Positions 1 to 10,520 of a stretch of DNA of 64,000 bases are shown in pieces. The DNA is from Lysinibacillus pakistanensis. Its GTDB lineage: Bacteria > Bacillota > Bacilli > Bacillales_A > Planococcaceae. The stretch is from positions 3,408,501-3,472,500 of the forward strand of contig NZ_CP126101.1 in NCBI RefSeq assembly GCF_030123245.1, given 5' to 3'. Within the stretch, counting starts at the first letter, position 1. Each line of letters begins with the position of its first letter. The translations under genes and the position numbers were made by a program. Under the pieces are notes generated by a model that saw nothing but the letters and a program-made list of their open reading frames with translations, made no database searches and had not been told where the DNA came from.

Positions 1-108
1 GGATTTTTTGCATACCGTGATATTTTCCCAGCAGTTAGGGAATTATTGACACAAGGTTACTTCCCTGAGAAGCTCGTAACACAACGTATTTCATTATCGA
101 AGCTTTAA
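1..108 (+). CDS. Zinc-dependent alcohol dehydrogenase, C-terminal fragment
   Basis: Only the last 35 codons lie in the window; the frame is open from the first base and ends with TAA. The tail contains a RDIFPAV...YFPEKLVTQRISL pattern, typical of the C-terminal helix of medium-chain zinc dehydrogenases of the butanediol or threonine dehydrogenase type. It would oxidise or reduce a small alcohol or ketone with NAD(H) in the cytoplasm, but the substrate cannot be judged from this piece. It converges on the kdp operon. The family call rests on a short tail only. Confidence 0.55.
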   Translation, partial: GFFAYRDIFPAVRELLTQGYFPEKLVTQRISLSKL

Positions 109-163
109 TAAAAGAGAAAAACCTTATTAAAATTCTAGTAAATTCTTAAGCTTAACTATATAT

Positions 164-196
164 CAGGTAGAGAAGACCCAAGCGCTTCTCTACCTG
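164..196. terminator. Convergent hairpin between the dehydrogenase gene and kdpC
   Basis: CAGGTAGAGAAG (164-175) and CTTCTCTACCTG (185-196) form a perfect 12-bp stem with a 9-nt loop. T-runs are weak on both sides. The position between converging genes suggests a shared terminator. Confidence 0.6.
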
Positions 197-207
197 TTTC
201 TAATGCT

Positions 208-852
208 TTACCCATTTATTTCCTCTACTCTCTTCATGATTGCTAGATTAGCCATAAGAACATTGATCTTATTTTCCCCAAAAATCCCCAGTGTTTGTTT
301 TTCTGTATAAGTATCCATAATTTTTCTAATCTCCCGTTCTGAAAGTCCACTTGCTTGAACAATACGTTGGATTTGTATTTCTGCAGCCTTTACACTGATA
401 TGGGGATCTAGCCCTGAACCAGAGGCCGTCATTAAATCTGCAGGAATATCCTGTCGTTCAACAGCAGGATTGGCTAGCAAAAATTTCTCGATATCTGCTT
501 CTATTCGTTTCTTTAATTCAGGATTCGTTGGTGCATAATTAAAGGAACCTGAGCTAACACCACTATAGTTCAACTGATCATTTTCATCAGGAATTGTATC
601 CTTCATTGTGTACACATTATAATTTACAGATGACACTCGTCCCCAGAAATAGGCGGGCTTCAAAAATGCCTGACCGATTAATTCTGAACCTCTAGCTTGC
701 CCATCAACTTCTATTAAGCTACCGTTTGCCTTGTGTGGAAACACTCCTTGTGCTAATGCAGTTACTGCTAATGGATAAATAAAGCCACAAAGAAGAAACA
801 TTGTGAATGTAATCAGTATTGCTTGCTTTGTATACTCAAAAAATTTACGCAT
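208..852 (-). CDS. kdpC: Potassium-transporting ATPase subunit C (KdpC)
   Basis: KdpC is the single-span membrane subunit that stabilises the KdpFABC potassium pump and raises its ATP affinity. The 214-residue product has one N-terminal membrane segment (about residues 10-33), then the family pattern: GQAF..P.YFWGR near 60-72, a SGS..Y.PTNP stretch near 100-112, and a conserved ASGSGLDPH.S core near 143-153. Length is normal for the family, perhaps slightly long. It is the last gene of the minus-strand kdpFABC operon, 11 nt after kdpB, and is followed by a hairpin. Confidence 0.96.
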   Translation of the reverse strand: MRKFFEYTKQAILITFTMFLLCGFIYPLAVTALAQGVFPHKANGSLIEVDGQARGSELIGQAFLKPAYFWGRVSSVNYNVYTMKDTIPDENDQLNYSGVSSGSFNYAPTNPELKKRIEADIEKFLLANPAVERQDIPADLMTASGSGLDPHISVKAAEIQIQRIVQASGLSEREIRKIMDTYTEKQTLGIFGENKINVLMANLAIMKRVEEING

Positions 853-863
853 CTCTCTTCCTC

Positions 864-2927
864 CTATAGTCCAAATATCTGAAACAGGGGTGCTATCATA
901 ACATCGATCAACTTTATGCCGATAAAAGGAGCTACGACACCTCCTACTCCATATACGAATAAGTTTTTATTTAGTAACTTCGAAGCACTCATAGGCTTGT
1001 ATTTGACCCCTTTCATGGCGACAGGTATGAGCAAAGGTATAATAATCGCATTGAATAGTAATGCAGAAATAATAGCACTTGAGGGAGAATTCAATTGCAT
1101 TACGTTTAATACATTCATCTCTGGAACAGCAACCATTAGCATTGCTGGAATGATGGCGAAATATTTTGCCATATCATTCGCAATACTAAATGTTGTGAGG
1201 GCACCACGAGTCATGAGTAACTGCTTCCCAATTTCAACTACTTCAATAATTTTAGTAGGATTTGAATCTAAATCCACCATGTTAGCAGCTTCTTTTGCTG
1301 CATTCGTTCCTGAATTCATAGCGAGTCCTACATTTGCTTGTGCCAATGCTGGTGCATCATTCGTCCCATCACCAGTCATCGCTACTACTTTTCCTTGTGC
1401 CTGTTCATCTTTTATGACTTGAATCTTGTCCTCAGGTTTACTTTCTGCAATAAAGCTATCCACACCCGCTTCCTTTGCAATAGCTGCTGCGGTCAGGGGG
1501 TTATCTCCTGTACACATAATTGTTTTAATTCCCATTGCTCGTAGCTGTTCAAAGCGTTCCTTTAATCCAGCCTTCACCACATCCTTTAAATAAATAACAC
1601 CTATAATTTTCTGGTTTACTGCTACTACTAGTGGTGTCCCACCAACAGAGGATACTCGATGAATAAGCTGATCTAAATTCACTGGAACGTTATGCCCTGC
1701 ATTGATACACTCTTGTTTAATCGTATCATAAGCACCTTTTCGAATTTTTGTCCCATCCTGCATATCTAATCCACTCATTCTTGTCTGTGCTGTAAATGGG
1801 ATATGTTTACTATTTTTTATGATTTGTTCTTCATTATCAGTATTCATACCTAATTCGCATGCTAATGATAGAATAGATTTCCCTTCAGGTGTGTCATCTG
1901 TTAATGAACTAAAATAAGATGCTTGCACTAAATCTTTATTTTTCACACCTTTTACAGGTAGAAATTCAGAAGCCATGCGATTCCCGTAAGTGATTGTGCC
2001 TGTTTTATCTAAAATTAATGTATCCACATCCCCACATGCCTCTACAGCCCTTCCAGACATGGCAATAACATTGAACTGTGTCACCCTATCCATTCCCGCA
2101 ATACCGATAGCTGATAATAATCCACCAATTGTTGTGGGAATTAAGCAGACTGTCAGAGCAATTAATGTTGCGATCGAAATAGGCACGTTTAGATAAGTTG
2201 TCATAGGATAAAGTGAGACAACCACTAGTAAAAAAATAATCGTTAAGCTTACTAAAAGCGTATTGAGAGCCACCTCATTCGGCGTTTTTTTGCGACTAGC
2301 ACCTTCAATAAGCGTTATCATTTTATCTAAAAATGATTCACCAGGCATTGAAGTAATTTCAATCATTAGCCAATCGCTTGTAACAGTCGTACCACCTGTC
2401 ACTGAAGAAAAATCACCCCCACGCTCTTTGACTACTGGTGCAGATTCACCTGTTATCGCCGATTCATCTACAGTAGCTATTCCATCGATGACCTCTCCAT
2501 CGTTTGGTATAACCTCTCCTGCTTGAACTAACACAATATCGCCCTTTTTTAATTCATGTGCCTGTTTCATTATTTCAGAACCATCATTTAGCAAAACACG
2601 GGCCTGTGTAACGGTTTTTGTCTTTTTTAAGGTTTCAACCTGTGCTTTTCCTCTTCCCTCTGCAATCGACTCTGCAAAATTCGCAAATAAAATAGTAATA
2701 AAAAGAATGGTTGCCACAATTGCATTATACAATCTTTCATGTTCTGCTATTTCACCGCCAAAAATAGATGGAAATAGAGCTAAAAGCAGAACAAACAAAA
2801 ATCCCACCTCTACTACAAACATTACAGGATTTTTCAGCATATATATCGGATGAAATTTTTTTAACGCATCTATCAAAGCGCTTTTTAGCATATTTCCAGT
2901 GATAAAGCTTTTTCTTTCAGTTTCCAT
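864..2927 (-). CDS. kdpB: Potassium-transporting P-type ATPase subunit B (KdpB)
   Basis: KdpB is the ATP-hydrolysing P-type subunit of the high-affinity potassium pump. Visible landmarks: the actuator TGES loop at residues 159-162; the phosphorylated aspartate in DKTGT at 307-311; the CTGDNP and [12 protein letters not shown] hinge motifs; seven or so membrane spans, with the last group at the C terminus. Ser162 matches the residue whose phosphorylation is known to inhibit the E. coli enzyme. The 687-residue length is standard. It lies 15 nt after kdpA and 11 nt before kdpC, so the three are surely co-transcribed. Confidence 0.98.
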   Translation of the reverse strand: METERKSFITGNMLKSALIDALKKFHPIYMLKNPVMFVVEVGFLFVLLLALFPSIFGGEIAEHERLYNAIVATILFITILFANFAESIAEGRGKAQVETLKKTKTVTQARVLLNDGSEIMKQAHELKKGDIVLVQAGEVIPNDGEVIDGIATVDESAITGESAPVVKERGGDFSSVTGGTTVTSDWLMIEITSMPGESFLDKMITLIEGASRKKTPNEVALNTLLVSLTIIFLLVVVSLYPMTTYLNVPISIATLIALTVCLIPTTIGGLLSAIGIAGMDRVTQFNVIAMSGRAVEACGDVDTLILDKTGTITYGNRMASEFLPVKGVKNKDLVQASYFSSLTDDTPEGKSILSLACELGMNTDNEEQIIKNSKHIPFTAQTRMSGLDMQDGTKIRKGAYDTIKQECINAGHNVPVNLDQLIHRVSSVGGTPLVVAVNQKIIGVIYLKDVVKAGLKERFEQLRAMGIKTIMCTGDNPLTAAAIAKEAGVDSFIAESKPEDKIQVIKDEQAQGKVVAMTGDGTNDAPALAQANVGLAMNSGTNAAKEAANMVDLDSNPTKIIEVVEIGKQLLMTRGALTTFSIANDMAKYFAIIPAMLMVAVPEMNVLNVMQLNSPSSAIISALLFNAIIIPLLIPVAMKGVKYKPMSASKLLNKNLFVYGVGGVVAPFIGIKLIDVMIAPLFQIFGL

Positions 2928-2942
2928 ACATGTCTCTCCTCA

Positions 2943-4637
2943 TTAAGCATAAAGTTGTAGGTGCTCAGTGATTGGTCCGAGGGCAATCGCAGGCAAAAAT
3001 GTCAGAGCACCAATCATTAATACGATTGCAACAAGTAGAATTGTAAACATGGTATTGTCCGTTTTCAACGTTCCTATAGAATCATGATGCCACATTTTTT
3101 TAGCCAGTAAGGATGCAATTGCTAGTTGAATAATGATCGTTACATAACGACCAAAGAACATAGCCAGACCTGTTGTAACATTCCAAAATACAGAGTTGTC
3201 GGAAAGTCCTTCAAAGCCCGAGCCATTGTTTGCTGAAGCGGAAGCAAATTCATAGAGTACCTGTGATAATCCATGTGCACCTGGATTCGTTATCCCTGCT
3301 ACGCCCTGTGGTAAAGCAACAGCAAGAGCTGAAAATAGCAGGATAATGGCAGGATGTATTAGAATACAAAGAGCAATAAGCTTCATCTCCTTCTCTTCAA
3401 TTTTCTTGCCTAAAAATTGAGGCGTTCGACCAATCATCAAACAAGCAATGAAGATTGTTAGCAACACATACATCATCATGTTCATAAGACCAACACCCTT
3501 ACCACCAAAGACAACATTTAGCATCATATTAAACATCGGTACAAGCCCACCTAGTGGAGTTAACGTATCATGCATATTATTGACAGATCCAGTTGTAAAA
3601 GCTGTGGTCACTGTCGTAAATAACGCAGACTGCGCCACACCAAAGCGCATCTCCTTCCCCTCCATACTACCAAGTTGCTGGGTAATTCCCAGTTCATTTA
3701 TAATGGGATTACCTGCTCGCTCCGATATATAGACAATCACTAATCCAGCAAGGAACAACATAGTCATTGCTACAAAAATAGCTAATCCCTGCTTGCCAAC
3801 TATGGGCTTCTCTTTTCTAGAAGCTATCATTAAGCTAAATGCTACTACACAGGCTCCAGGCAGTAGCATCATTGACAGCATTTCAATCATATTTGAAATG
3901 ACCGTTGGATTTTCAAATGGAGTAGTAGAATTTGCTCCATAAAAACCACCACCGTTTGTTCCTATATGCTTAATAGACTCAAGTGAAGCTACAGGTCCTA
4001 GTGCAATATCTTGTAATTTCCCTTCTATTGTTTGTACAGTTTGATTGGCTTTGAAGGTTTGTGGTGTACCCTGTGATACCAAAATAACGGAAACTACTAT
4101 AGAAAGTGGTATTAATATCCTTGTAATGATACGAACAAAATCTACAAAGAAGTTACCAATTGTATCCGTTTTCGCCACAATACGACGACAGAATGCCATA
4201 CACGCTGCATAACCAGTAGCTGCAGAGGTAAACATCATAAAAATAATGACAAGCATTTGTGATAAATAACTAAGCCCTGATTCACCACTATAATGCTGAA
4301 GATTTGTATTCGTCATAAATGAAATAATAGTATTAAAAGATAGTGATGCTTCCATATTGTCAATCTTATTTGGATTTAAAAACAAGATTGCTTGAATTCG
4401 TAATAGAATATAGCCAATAAACACCATACAGGCATTTGATAGGATTAAAGAGAGCACATATTGTTTTCCTGTCATATCCACTCTTTTAATACCACAAAGT
4501 TTAAAAATAAACCCATCCAATCTATCCATGATTGGATCAATCCATGTTACTTGTTGCATTGCCACCCGAAATAAATAATGACCTGTAACGATAACGAGTG
4601 GTACATACATAATTAAAATAATGGCTATTTGCCACAT
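2943..4637 (-). CDS. kdpA: Potassium-transporting ATPase subunit A (KdpA)
   Basis: KdpA is the channel-like potassium-binding subunit of KdpFABC. Four pore loops are recognisable: TNTNLQHYSGESGLS, GTNGGGFYGANS, TTAFTTGSVNN and SASANNGSGFEGL. I place the start at the ATG at 4637, giving 564 residues beginning MWQIAIILIMY, because a perfect AGGAGGT lies 6 nt upstream. The longer reading from 4688 has no such site and would overlap kdpF in another frame. Many transmembrane helices span the whole length. Confidence 0.97.
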   Translation of the reverse strand: MWQIAIILIMYVPLVIVTGHYLFRVAMQQVTWIDPIMDRLDGFIFKLCGIKRVDMTGKQYVLSLILSNACMVFIGYILLRIQAILFLNPNKIDNMEASLSFNTIISFMTNTNLQHYSGESGLSYLSQMLVIIFMMFTSAATGYAACMAFCRRIVAKTDTIGNFFVDFVRIITRILIPLSIVVSVILVSQGTPQTFKANQTVQTIEGKLQDIALGPVASLESIKHIGTNGGGFYGANSTTPFENPTVISNMIEMLSMMLLPGACVVAFSLMIASRKEKPIVGKQGLAIFVAMTMLFLAGLVIVYISERAGNPIINELGITQQLGSMEGKEMRFGVAQSALFTTVTTAFTTGSVNNMHDTLTPLGGLVPMFNMMLNVVFGGKGVGLMNMMMYVLLTIFIACLMIGRTPQFLGKKIEEKEMKLIALCILIHPAIILLFSALAVALPQGVAGITNPGAHGLSQVLYEFASASANNGSGFEGLSDNSVFWNVTTGLAMFFGRYVTIIIQLAIASLLAKKMWHHDSIGTLKTDNTMFTILLVAIVLMIGALTFLPAIALGPITEHLQLYA

Positions 4638-4659
4638 AGTGCTACCTCCTAAAAGCCTA

Positions 4660-4740
4660 TTAATAATTTTCAGGATATAGTAATGCATGCCCTAGATAAC
4701 AAAAAAGGAATACAAGTACAATTCCCATAAAAATCCACAT
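4660..4740 (-). CDS. kdpF: Small Kdp subunit KdpF
   Basis: This 26-residue peptide begins MWIFMGIVLVFLF and ends CYLGHALLYPENY. A single hydrophobic helix followed by a (G)YL.(Y/H)AL..PE motif is the KdpF signature known from E. coli. KdpF stabilises the pump complex in the membrane. An AAGGAG site lies 10 nt before the ATG, and the gene sits just upstream of kdpA, as expected. It is too short for routine gene finders. The call rests on motif and position. Confidence 0.85.
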   Translation of the reverse strand: MWIFMGIVLVFLFCYLGHALLYPENY

Positions 4741-4754
4741 CCAATTCACTCTCC

Positions 4755-4847
4755 TTACTTTTCTTCCACTAGCTTAAAGCACCAAGCGGTTAACCCAGAA
4801 AGACCTACAAAGCTGATTATTACTAAACCAATCATAAATAAGTCCAA
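4755..4847 (-). CDS. Tiny membrane peptide encoded upstream of kdpF
   Basis: A 30-codon frame starts with TTG at 4847 (an in-frame ATG follows at 4835) and encodes a hydrophobic helix, MIGLVIISFVGLSGLTAWCF, then KLVEEK. A purine-rich GGAAGGGGG lies about 9 nt before the TTG. Its TAA stop overlaps the AAGGAG site of kdpF, a layout that suggests translational coupling. I do not recognise the peptide. It is the first frame of the kdp operon, so it may be an extra pump-associated micropeptide. Translation is inferred, not shown. Confidence 0.5.
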   Translation of the reverse strand: MDLFMIGLVIISFVGLSGLTAWCFKLVEEK

Positions 4848-4882
4848 CAACCAAAACCCCCTTCCCTTATTAGGATGCTCTC

Positions 4883-4991
4883 ATCATATTTACTTTCAGA
4901 TTAATGTAGTGTTAGAAAATCGTTTTTTCTATTAAGAAACTATAAAGGGCGTAAATCTTAATACTTTCTTAATGGAAGATAGCGCTATAAT
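4883..4991. promoter_or_regulatory. Divergent kdpFABC / kdpDE promoter region
   Basis: For kdpD, a perfect TATAAT lies at 4986-4991 with no good -35 box. For kdpFABC on the minus strand, TATGAT (4883-4888) also lacks a -35 match, as expected for an activator-dependent promoter. T/A-rich tracts at 4920-4960 are the likely place for KdpE binding, by analogy with other kdp operons. Confidence 0.5.
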
Positions 4992-5007
4992 ACAAATGAG
5001 GTGAAGG

Positions 5008-7701
5008 ATGATGGAACAAGAACGACCAGCTCCAGAGACATTTTTAGCGAGGCTTAAACAGGAGGAACACGTTAGTGGAAAGCTCAAAATTTTTCTTGGC
5101 TATGCTGCTGGCGTAGGGAAAACCTATGCAATGCTAGATGCAGCACAACAGGCCCAAACACTTGGTAAAGATGTGGTGGTTGGCTATGTAGAGCCTCATC
5201 CTCGTCCAGAAACATTAGCCTTACTCGAAGGGCTTGAGCAAATTCCTACAAAAAAAATAAGGTATAAAAAGAAAGACTTTCAGGAATTAGATATTGATGC
5301 AGTATTAAGTCGTAAACCAGAAATTGTTCTTATTGATGAATTAGCACATAGTAATGTACCAATAATGCGACACAAGAAGCGCTTTGGAGATATAGAGGAA
5401 TTACTTGCAAAGGGAATTCATGTCTATACAACTATAAATATTCAACATATTGAAAGTCTTCATGATTTGGTAGAAGAAATAACTGGAATCAAGGTACGGG
5501 AACGTGTACCAGATTACTTAATTGATCAGGCCGCACAAATAAAAATTGTGGATATTGAACCCGATGAGTTAATTCAGCGTCTACAGGATGGCAAAATTTA
5601 TAGCAAGCAACAAGCTGAGAAAGCTCTACAATCTTTCTTTTCTAAGCAAAATTTAATTGCTCTTCGAGAAATTGCACTACGTAGAGCTGCTGATACGATT
5701 ACCTATAAACAAATTAACAGCAACGAATCGATGAAACATTCTGTACAGATTGATGAGCATATCCTTGTTGGTATTAGTAGCTCCCCTACAAATGCTAAGG
5801 TTATTCGAAATGCCGCAAGACTTTCGCAAGCATTGCATGGCAAATTCACTGCCCTGTATGTACAAAAGGTTCAGGAAAGCGATAGGACAACCGCAAACTC
5901 AGAGCGATTACAGCAACATATAAAGCTTGTTGAACAGCTTGGTGGTCATGTGGTCATTGTTCAAGAGGATGATATAGCAGCAGCTCTTGCTAATTATGCT
6001 CAAATTAGCGGTGTAACAAAATTGGTCATCGGTAGAACAAGCATGAGAAAAAGATGGTGGCAACCAAGCTCAAAAATTAGCGATCAACTGACTGAATTTG
6101 TACCAAATTTAGCTATTCATATAGTACCAGATCAGGAAAATGAACAATTCTATCTGCCAAAAATAAATACACAGTGGTCATTTGACTGGCTTGACTTGCT
6201 GAAAATGATTTTCATATTTGCCTTTATATCCTTTATCGGCTTGTATTTATATTCACTTGGTATTAGTGAATCAAATGTCATTACGATTTATATTCTAGGT
6301 GTTTTAATACTTGCTATCTGGTCATCGGGTTGGATAATGAGCATTATTAGCTCTATCACAGCTGTATTACTCTTTAATTATTTATTTACTGAACCACGAT
6401 TCTCATTTGATGCCTATCATCGAGATTATCCAATGACCTTTATAATCATGTTCCTTTCAGGGTTCATCACAAGTAGCTTAACAAAAAAAATAAAAAAGCA
6501 AACGATGATAGCTATGCGTAAATCCTATAGAATGGAGGTGCTTCTAGATGTAAATCGGAGGCTCCAACATGCTAAAACGATAGATGATATTATTACGGAG
6601 GGTATGGTACAAATTGTTAAGCTAGTAGAAAAGCCCGTACAATTCTTTGAAATAGAAAATAACGCCATTGTTAAATCAATGTTTTTTCATACGGAGAGCA
6701 TGTCAAATAGTGAAAATAAAAAAGCAGCCTCCCTTTTTGGAAATCCTAATGAGCATGGAGTGGTGAGTTGGGTTATTAATAATAAGCATGTAGCAGGTGT
6801 TTCCACTGATATATTTCCAGAAGTAAGTGCCTATTATTTACCCGTTATGTCAAATGGGTATGTAAAGGGTGTTATTGGAATTGCATTGTCAAAGCAATTA
6901 CCATTACCTGCATTTGAGCGTAATATTTTGCATGCTATTATCAATGATTTTTCGTTTGCGCTTGATAAATGGTATTTACAGAAGCTCAATGAAGAAGTAG
7001 TCAGAGAGGCTGAAATGGAACAAATGCGTGCTAACCTTTTGCGTGCTATCTCACATGATTTAAGAACACCGCTAACAGCTATCTCTGGAAATGCAGATAT
7101 TTTATTGACGAATGCAAGTAATATTCCAGATAATGAAAAAAACAAATTATATGAAGATATTTATAAAAATTCAAAATGGCTTGTACAAATGGTTGAAAAC
7201 TTACTCGCTGTTTCAAGATTAGAAAATGGACAATTAGCTTTGGAGATGCATTTGGAACTTGTAGAAGAAATAATACAAGAGGCACTTTGTCATGTCGTTC
7301 GTCTAAATAATACTCATAAAATATCCTATCAAATTGAACCAGAATTCTTATTTGCTTTTATGGATGCACGATTAATCATTCAGGTTCTGATTAATATCAT
7401 TGATAATGCATTGACCTACACACCTCCCGGTAGTGTGATTACGTTACAAGTAAAAGAATCTTCTGGTTTAGTAGATTTTACTATTTCTGATGACGGGCCA
7501 GGTATTGATGATGCTATAAAAGACACGCTTTTTGATCCATTTACAACCGGAAAAAAACAGCGCAGCGATAGTCGAAGAGGTCTAGGATTAGGCTTAGCAC
7601 TTTGTCAAACCATTTTAAAATTACATGGCAGCGTAATACATGTATCAAATAATCAACCTCAGGGTACAGTCTTTCATTTTTCACTAAAAAAGGAGTCATG
7701 A
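5008..7701 (+). CDS. kdpD: Potassium sensor histidine kinase KdpD
   Basis: Full-length 897-residue KdpD, a membrane kinase that activates KdpE when potassium is limiting or stress is high. Domains in order: KdpD N-terminal domain with Walker A GYAAGVGKT (31-39); USP domain (about 250-375); four close membrane helices (about 396-490); a GAF-like region (about 515-655); dimerisation domain with His683 in ISHDLRTPLT; ATP-binding domain with DNALTY, DDGPGI and RGLGLGLAL. The USP domain carries SSS at 257-259, then exactly 20 residues, then FTALY at 280-284. This is the SxS-X20-FTAxY motif known to bind c-di-AMP in Staphylococcus aureus KdpD. AGGTGAAGG precedes the start; an alternative ATG lies 3 nt later. 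Confidence 0.97.
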   Translation: MMEQERPAPETFLARLKQEEHVSGKLKIFLGYAAGVGKTYAMLDAAQQAQTLGKDVVVGYVEPHPRPETLALLEGLEQIPTKKIRYKKKDFQELDIDAVLSRKPEIVLIDELAHSNVPIMRHKKRFGDIEELLAKGIHVYTTINIQHIESLHDLVEEITGIKVRERVPDYLIDQAAQIKIVDIEPDELIQRLQDGKIYSKQQAEKALQSFFSKQNLIALREIALRRAADTITYKQINSNESMKHSVQIDEHILVGISSSPTNAKVIRNAARLSQALHGKFTALYVQKVQESDRTTANSERLQQHIKLVEQLGGHVVIVQEDDIAAALANYAQISGVTKLVIGRTSMRKRWWQPSSKISDQLTEFVPNLAIHIVPDQENEQFYLPKINTQWSFDWLDLLKMIFIFAFISFIGLYLYSLGISESNVITIYILGVLILAIWSSGWIMSIISSITAVLLFNYLFTEPRFSFDAYHRDYPMTFIIMFLSGFITSSLTKKIKKQTMIAMRKSYRMEVLLDVNRRLQHAKTIDDIITEGMVQIVKLVEKPVQFFEIENNAIVKSMFFHTESMSNSENKKAASLFGNPNEHGVVSWVINNKHVAGVSTDIFPEVSAYYLPVMSNGYVKGVIGIALSKQLPLPAFERNILHAIINDFSFALDKWYLQKLNEEVVREAEMEQMRANLLRAISHDLRTPLTAISGNADILLTNASNIPDNEKNKLYEDIYKNSKWLVQMVENLLAVSRLENGQLALEMHLELVEEIIQEALCHVVRLNNTHKISYQIEPEFLFAFMDARLIIQVLINIIDNALTYTPPGSVITLQVKESSGLVDFTISDDGPGIDDAIKDTLFDPFTTGKKQRSDSRRGLGLGLALCQTILKLHGSVIHVSNNQPQGTVFHFSLKKES

Positions 7702-7707
7702 TGTTCC

Positions 7708-8412
7708 ATGAATAAACGAATTCTTGTAGTCGAAGATGACCTAGCCATTGGCAATTTACTCAAGATGACATTAGCTACACAACACTATGAATTCGACATC
7801 GCATACAACGGGAACGGTGCATTACAAAAGGCTCTTACTATGAAGCCAGATGTAATCATTCTGGATTTAGGACTACCGGATATGGATGGTGTAGAGCTTA
7901 TTACAAAGATTAGAAGCTGGACCCAAACCCCTATTATTGTTGTCAGTGCGCGTGGAGAAGAACAAGATAAAATAAATGCATTGGATGCTGGTGCAGATGA
8001 TTATGTCACTAAGCCTTTTAGTGTAGAGGAGTTACTAGCACGCATACGAGTAGCACTGCGAAGAATGATGTATGAGCATCAGCTCGAAAATGAACCCTCT
8101 ATCTTTGAGAACGGCCATTTACAAATAAACTATTTAGCAAATACAGTGTTTGTCAATGGGAAAGAGGTGCATTTAACACCTATAGAATATAAGCTGTTGG
8201 TCATTTTATCTAAGCATGTTGGCAAAGTATTAACACATAATTTTATTTTAAAGGAGATTTGGCATAATGTTCTCCAATCGGATGTCCCTAGCCTTAGGGT
8301 TTTCATGGCAACACTTCGAAAAAAAATAGAGAACGATCCAACTAACCCAACATTAATACAGACCCATGTTCGTGTCGGGTACAGAATGCTACGTTGTTAT
8401 GATGAAGAATAA
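7708..8412 (+). CDS. kdpE: Response regulator KdpE
   Basis: OmpR-family regulator of 234 residues. The receiver domain has acidic residues D10 and D11, phospho-acceptor Asp53 (ILDLGLPDMD) and the switch lysine in TKPFS. It is followed by a winged-helix DNA-binding domain (LTPIEYKLLVILSKHVGKV ... HVRVGYRML). KdpE switches on kdpFABC after phosphorylation by KdpD. The gene starts 6 nt after the kdpD stop, and its AAGGAG site lies inside the end of kdpD, so the two are translated from one message. Confidence 0.97.
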   Translation: MNKRILVVEDDLAIGNLLKMTLATQHYEFDIAYNGNGALQKALTMKPDVIILDLGLPDMDGVELITKIRSWTQTPIIVVSARGEEQDKINALDAGADDYVTKPFSVEELLARIRVALRRMMYEHQLENEPSIFENGHLQINYLANTVFVNGKEVHLTPIEYKLLVILSKHVGKVLTHNFILKEIWHNVLQSDVPSLRVFMATLRKKIENDPTNPTLIQTHVRVGYRMLRCYDEE

Positions 8413-8448
8413 TGTATACTGAAGATATTTTTAAAAAAATATAATAAA

Positions 8449-8473
8449 GAGGTTCCAAAATTTTTGGAACCTC
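8449..8473. terminator. Bidirectional terminator between kdpE and the chemoreceptor gene
   Basis: GAGGTTCCAAAA followed directly by TTTTTGGAACCTC forms a near-perfect stem. On the minus strand it is followed by an A/T tract with a T7 run, and it lies between converging genes. Confidence 0.75.
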
Positions 8474-8523
8474 CTCGCTTGTATAAAAAATAATTACAGA
8501 CTATCGTAGTCTACAGTCCTCAT

Positions 8524-10212
8524 TTAAATTTTAAATTTATTGATTTCTTCCCTCACTGTCAGAGCTTCTTCGCTTAATGATTTTGCAACGGCATTTATTT
8601 CTTCAATCGTTGCTGCTTGCTCTTCAATTGTTGAGGCAATTATTTCTGATTGCTGTGCAGCTTGAACGGCAGAGTTAGACATTTCATTGACCGATGCAGC
8701 CATTTCTTCAGTGCTTGCAGATATTTGCTGTGTGGAGGCTGAAACATCTTCAATTTGCCCTGTCATCTCACGAATGGCATGTAGAATTTCATCAAAGGAC
8801 TTTTGCGCATTTTGAATAAATGTGACACCCTCATCTACATTTAATACCGTTACACCTACAGCTTTATCTACTTCCTTCATTTCCTGCTGAATATTTGCAA
8901 TCAAATCAACAATTTGATTGGCAGATGCTTTCGATTCCTCCGCTAACTTTCGTACCTCATCTGCTACAATTGCAAAGCCTTTACCATGTTCACCAGCACG
9001 CGCTGCCTCAATAGCAGCATTTAATGCTAGAAGATTCGTTTGTTCAGTAATATCTGTTATGACTTTCGTAATTTGAACGATTTCCGCTGATTGTCTATTT
9101 AACTGCTTAATACGCTCATTTGTCTTATTAGAAGATTCCTGAATGATTGCTATTTGATTTTCTGCGATATGCAATGTTTTTTCGCCATCATTCGCAATAG
9201 TCTGTGTTTCTATAGCTTTTGAATGAAGCACTTGCGTAGCCTCCGCTATACGTTGCACCCCTTGGGCTGTTTCATCCATTGCAATTGAACTCTCACGACC
9301 AGTGGCAGCTGCTTGATGATCGGTTGTTGCCATTCCCTCTACTAAGTTTGCAACATCATTGGAGGAATGAGAAATGACATCTGTACTTGCAGCTAATTGT
9401 TCGGCTGCGGAAGTAGTATGCTCAACATTGGCAGTCATACTATGTATCAAAGAATGTAAATTAGTTTTCATTAAATTAAAGGAATCTGCTAAAATCCTAA
9501 TTTCATCATTTGTTCTGACCTCTATATCCTTTTGACATAAATCACCTTTAGCAATTATTTCTGCAGCGGATGTTAATTTATGAACAGGAACAACAATGGA
9601 ACGTACAAGAATAATGCCGACTACGATACAAATAAGGACAATAATGCCGAATATCCATAAAAACCACTGCTTATTATCATCTATAAGCTTTTCAACATCG
9701 GCTAAAGATTTTTGCATTTGTGTAATGCTTTCTTGTTGGAACATTTCTACTTTTTCATTGATTTCAATAGATGTCGTATCAAATTCTAGCATTATCTTAT
9801 TGCCCTGCTCAGGTCCCCCTTGAATATAGCTCTTAGCCATTTCTTGACCAGTGCTATAATAATGATCAAATGCTATTTTAATTGCATCTAGTTTTTCCTG
9901 TTTTTGAGGATGCAAGCTTTTCAGCTGTTCTAAATTTTGATTAAAAATTTTACTATATTTTTCTGCTTGCTCAAATCCATCATCTAAATTATCTAGTGCC
10001 CTTGTAGCACTAATATCTGTCAAGTATTGCTGAACCTGAACCACTGCTAGCTTCATCTCATCTGCTAGTAGTGCTGATTGCAATGTCTTTTCCTTCATTA
10101 AGTATATTTGCTCTAATTGGGATTTGGCATTTTGTTGCTGAAAAAACCCCATGATTAGCACTAATAATACAATAATACCAAAGGACACCATACTCCTCAC
10201 TTTAATTGACAC
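8524..10212 (-). CDS. Methyl-accepting chemotaxis protein
   Basis: Membrane chemoreceptor with an N-terminal membrane helix, an extracellular four-helix-bundle sensor (about residues 35-180), a second membrane helix (about 183-206), a HAMP linker and a long cytoplasmic signalling hairpin. The hairpin tip [19 protein letters not shown] and [16 protein letters not shown] is the conserved CheA/CheW-binding region. I prefer the GTG start at 10212 because AGGGGGT lies about 6 nt upstream; a TTG at 10230 would add six residues. The ligand is unknown. The gene stands alone between hairpins, and no SigD promoter was recognised upstream. Confidence 0.93.
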   Translation of the reverse strand: MSIKVRSMVSFGIIVLLVLIMGFFQQQNAKSQLEQIYLMKEKTLQSALLADEMKLAVVQVQQYLTDISATRALDNLDDGFEQAEKYSKIFNQNLEQLKSLHPQKQEKLDAIKIAFDHYYSTGQEMAKSYIQGGPEQGNKIMLEFDTTSIEINEKVEMFQQESITQMQKSLADVEKLIDDNKQWFLWIFGIIVLICIVVGIILVRSIVVPVHKLTSAAEIIAKGDLCQKDIEVRTNDEIRILADSFNLMKTNLHSLIHSMTANVEHTTSAAEQLAASTDVISHSSNDVANLVEGMATTDHQAAATGRESSIAMDETAQGVQRIAEATQVLHSKAIETQTIANDGEKTLHIAENQIAIIQESSNKTNERIKQLNRQSAEIVQITKVITDITEQTNLLALNAAIEAARAGEHGKGFAIVADEVRKLAEESKASANQIVDLIANIQQEMKEVDKAVGVTVLNVDEGVTFIQNAQKSFDEILHAIREMTGQIEDVSASTQQISASTEEMAASVNEMSNSAVQAAQQSEIIASTIEEQAATIEEINAVAKSLSEEALTVREEINKFKI

Positions 10213-10520
10213 AAAATACCCCCTATACAAGATTCCTCTATATTATTCTAACAAAAATACCTTTTCATAATATTTACATAATAAATTCAAAACACAGGTA
10301 TTAATAATCCATTATACCCTGCATGCAGCAGAAAAAGTGTAAAAACTGTGACGTTTTAAGAAATCTTCCTATTTATTGGTACGTACTAGGTAAAACGAAC
10401 AAAGCCAATTCCTGATCATATGTTTCTTTGTCTTTACCGAACGCCAGCATAACCATCTGCATATCATATCTATAATCAGGTATGTCATCAATGATAAACA
10501 AGTATTGAAAGGAGATCATT

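Noticed and set aside
916..1422. Plus-strand frames inside kdpB, kdpA and many other genes
   Set aside because: They are antisense shadows of well-supported minus-strand genes with no ribosome sites or family motifs.
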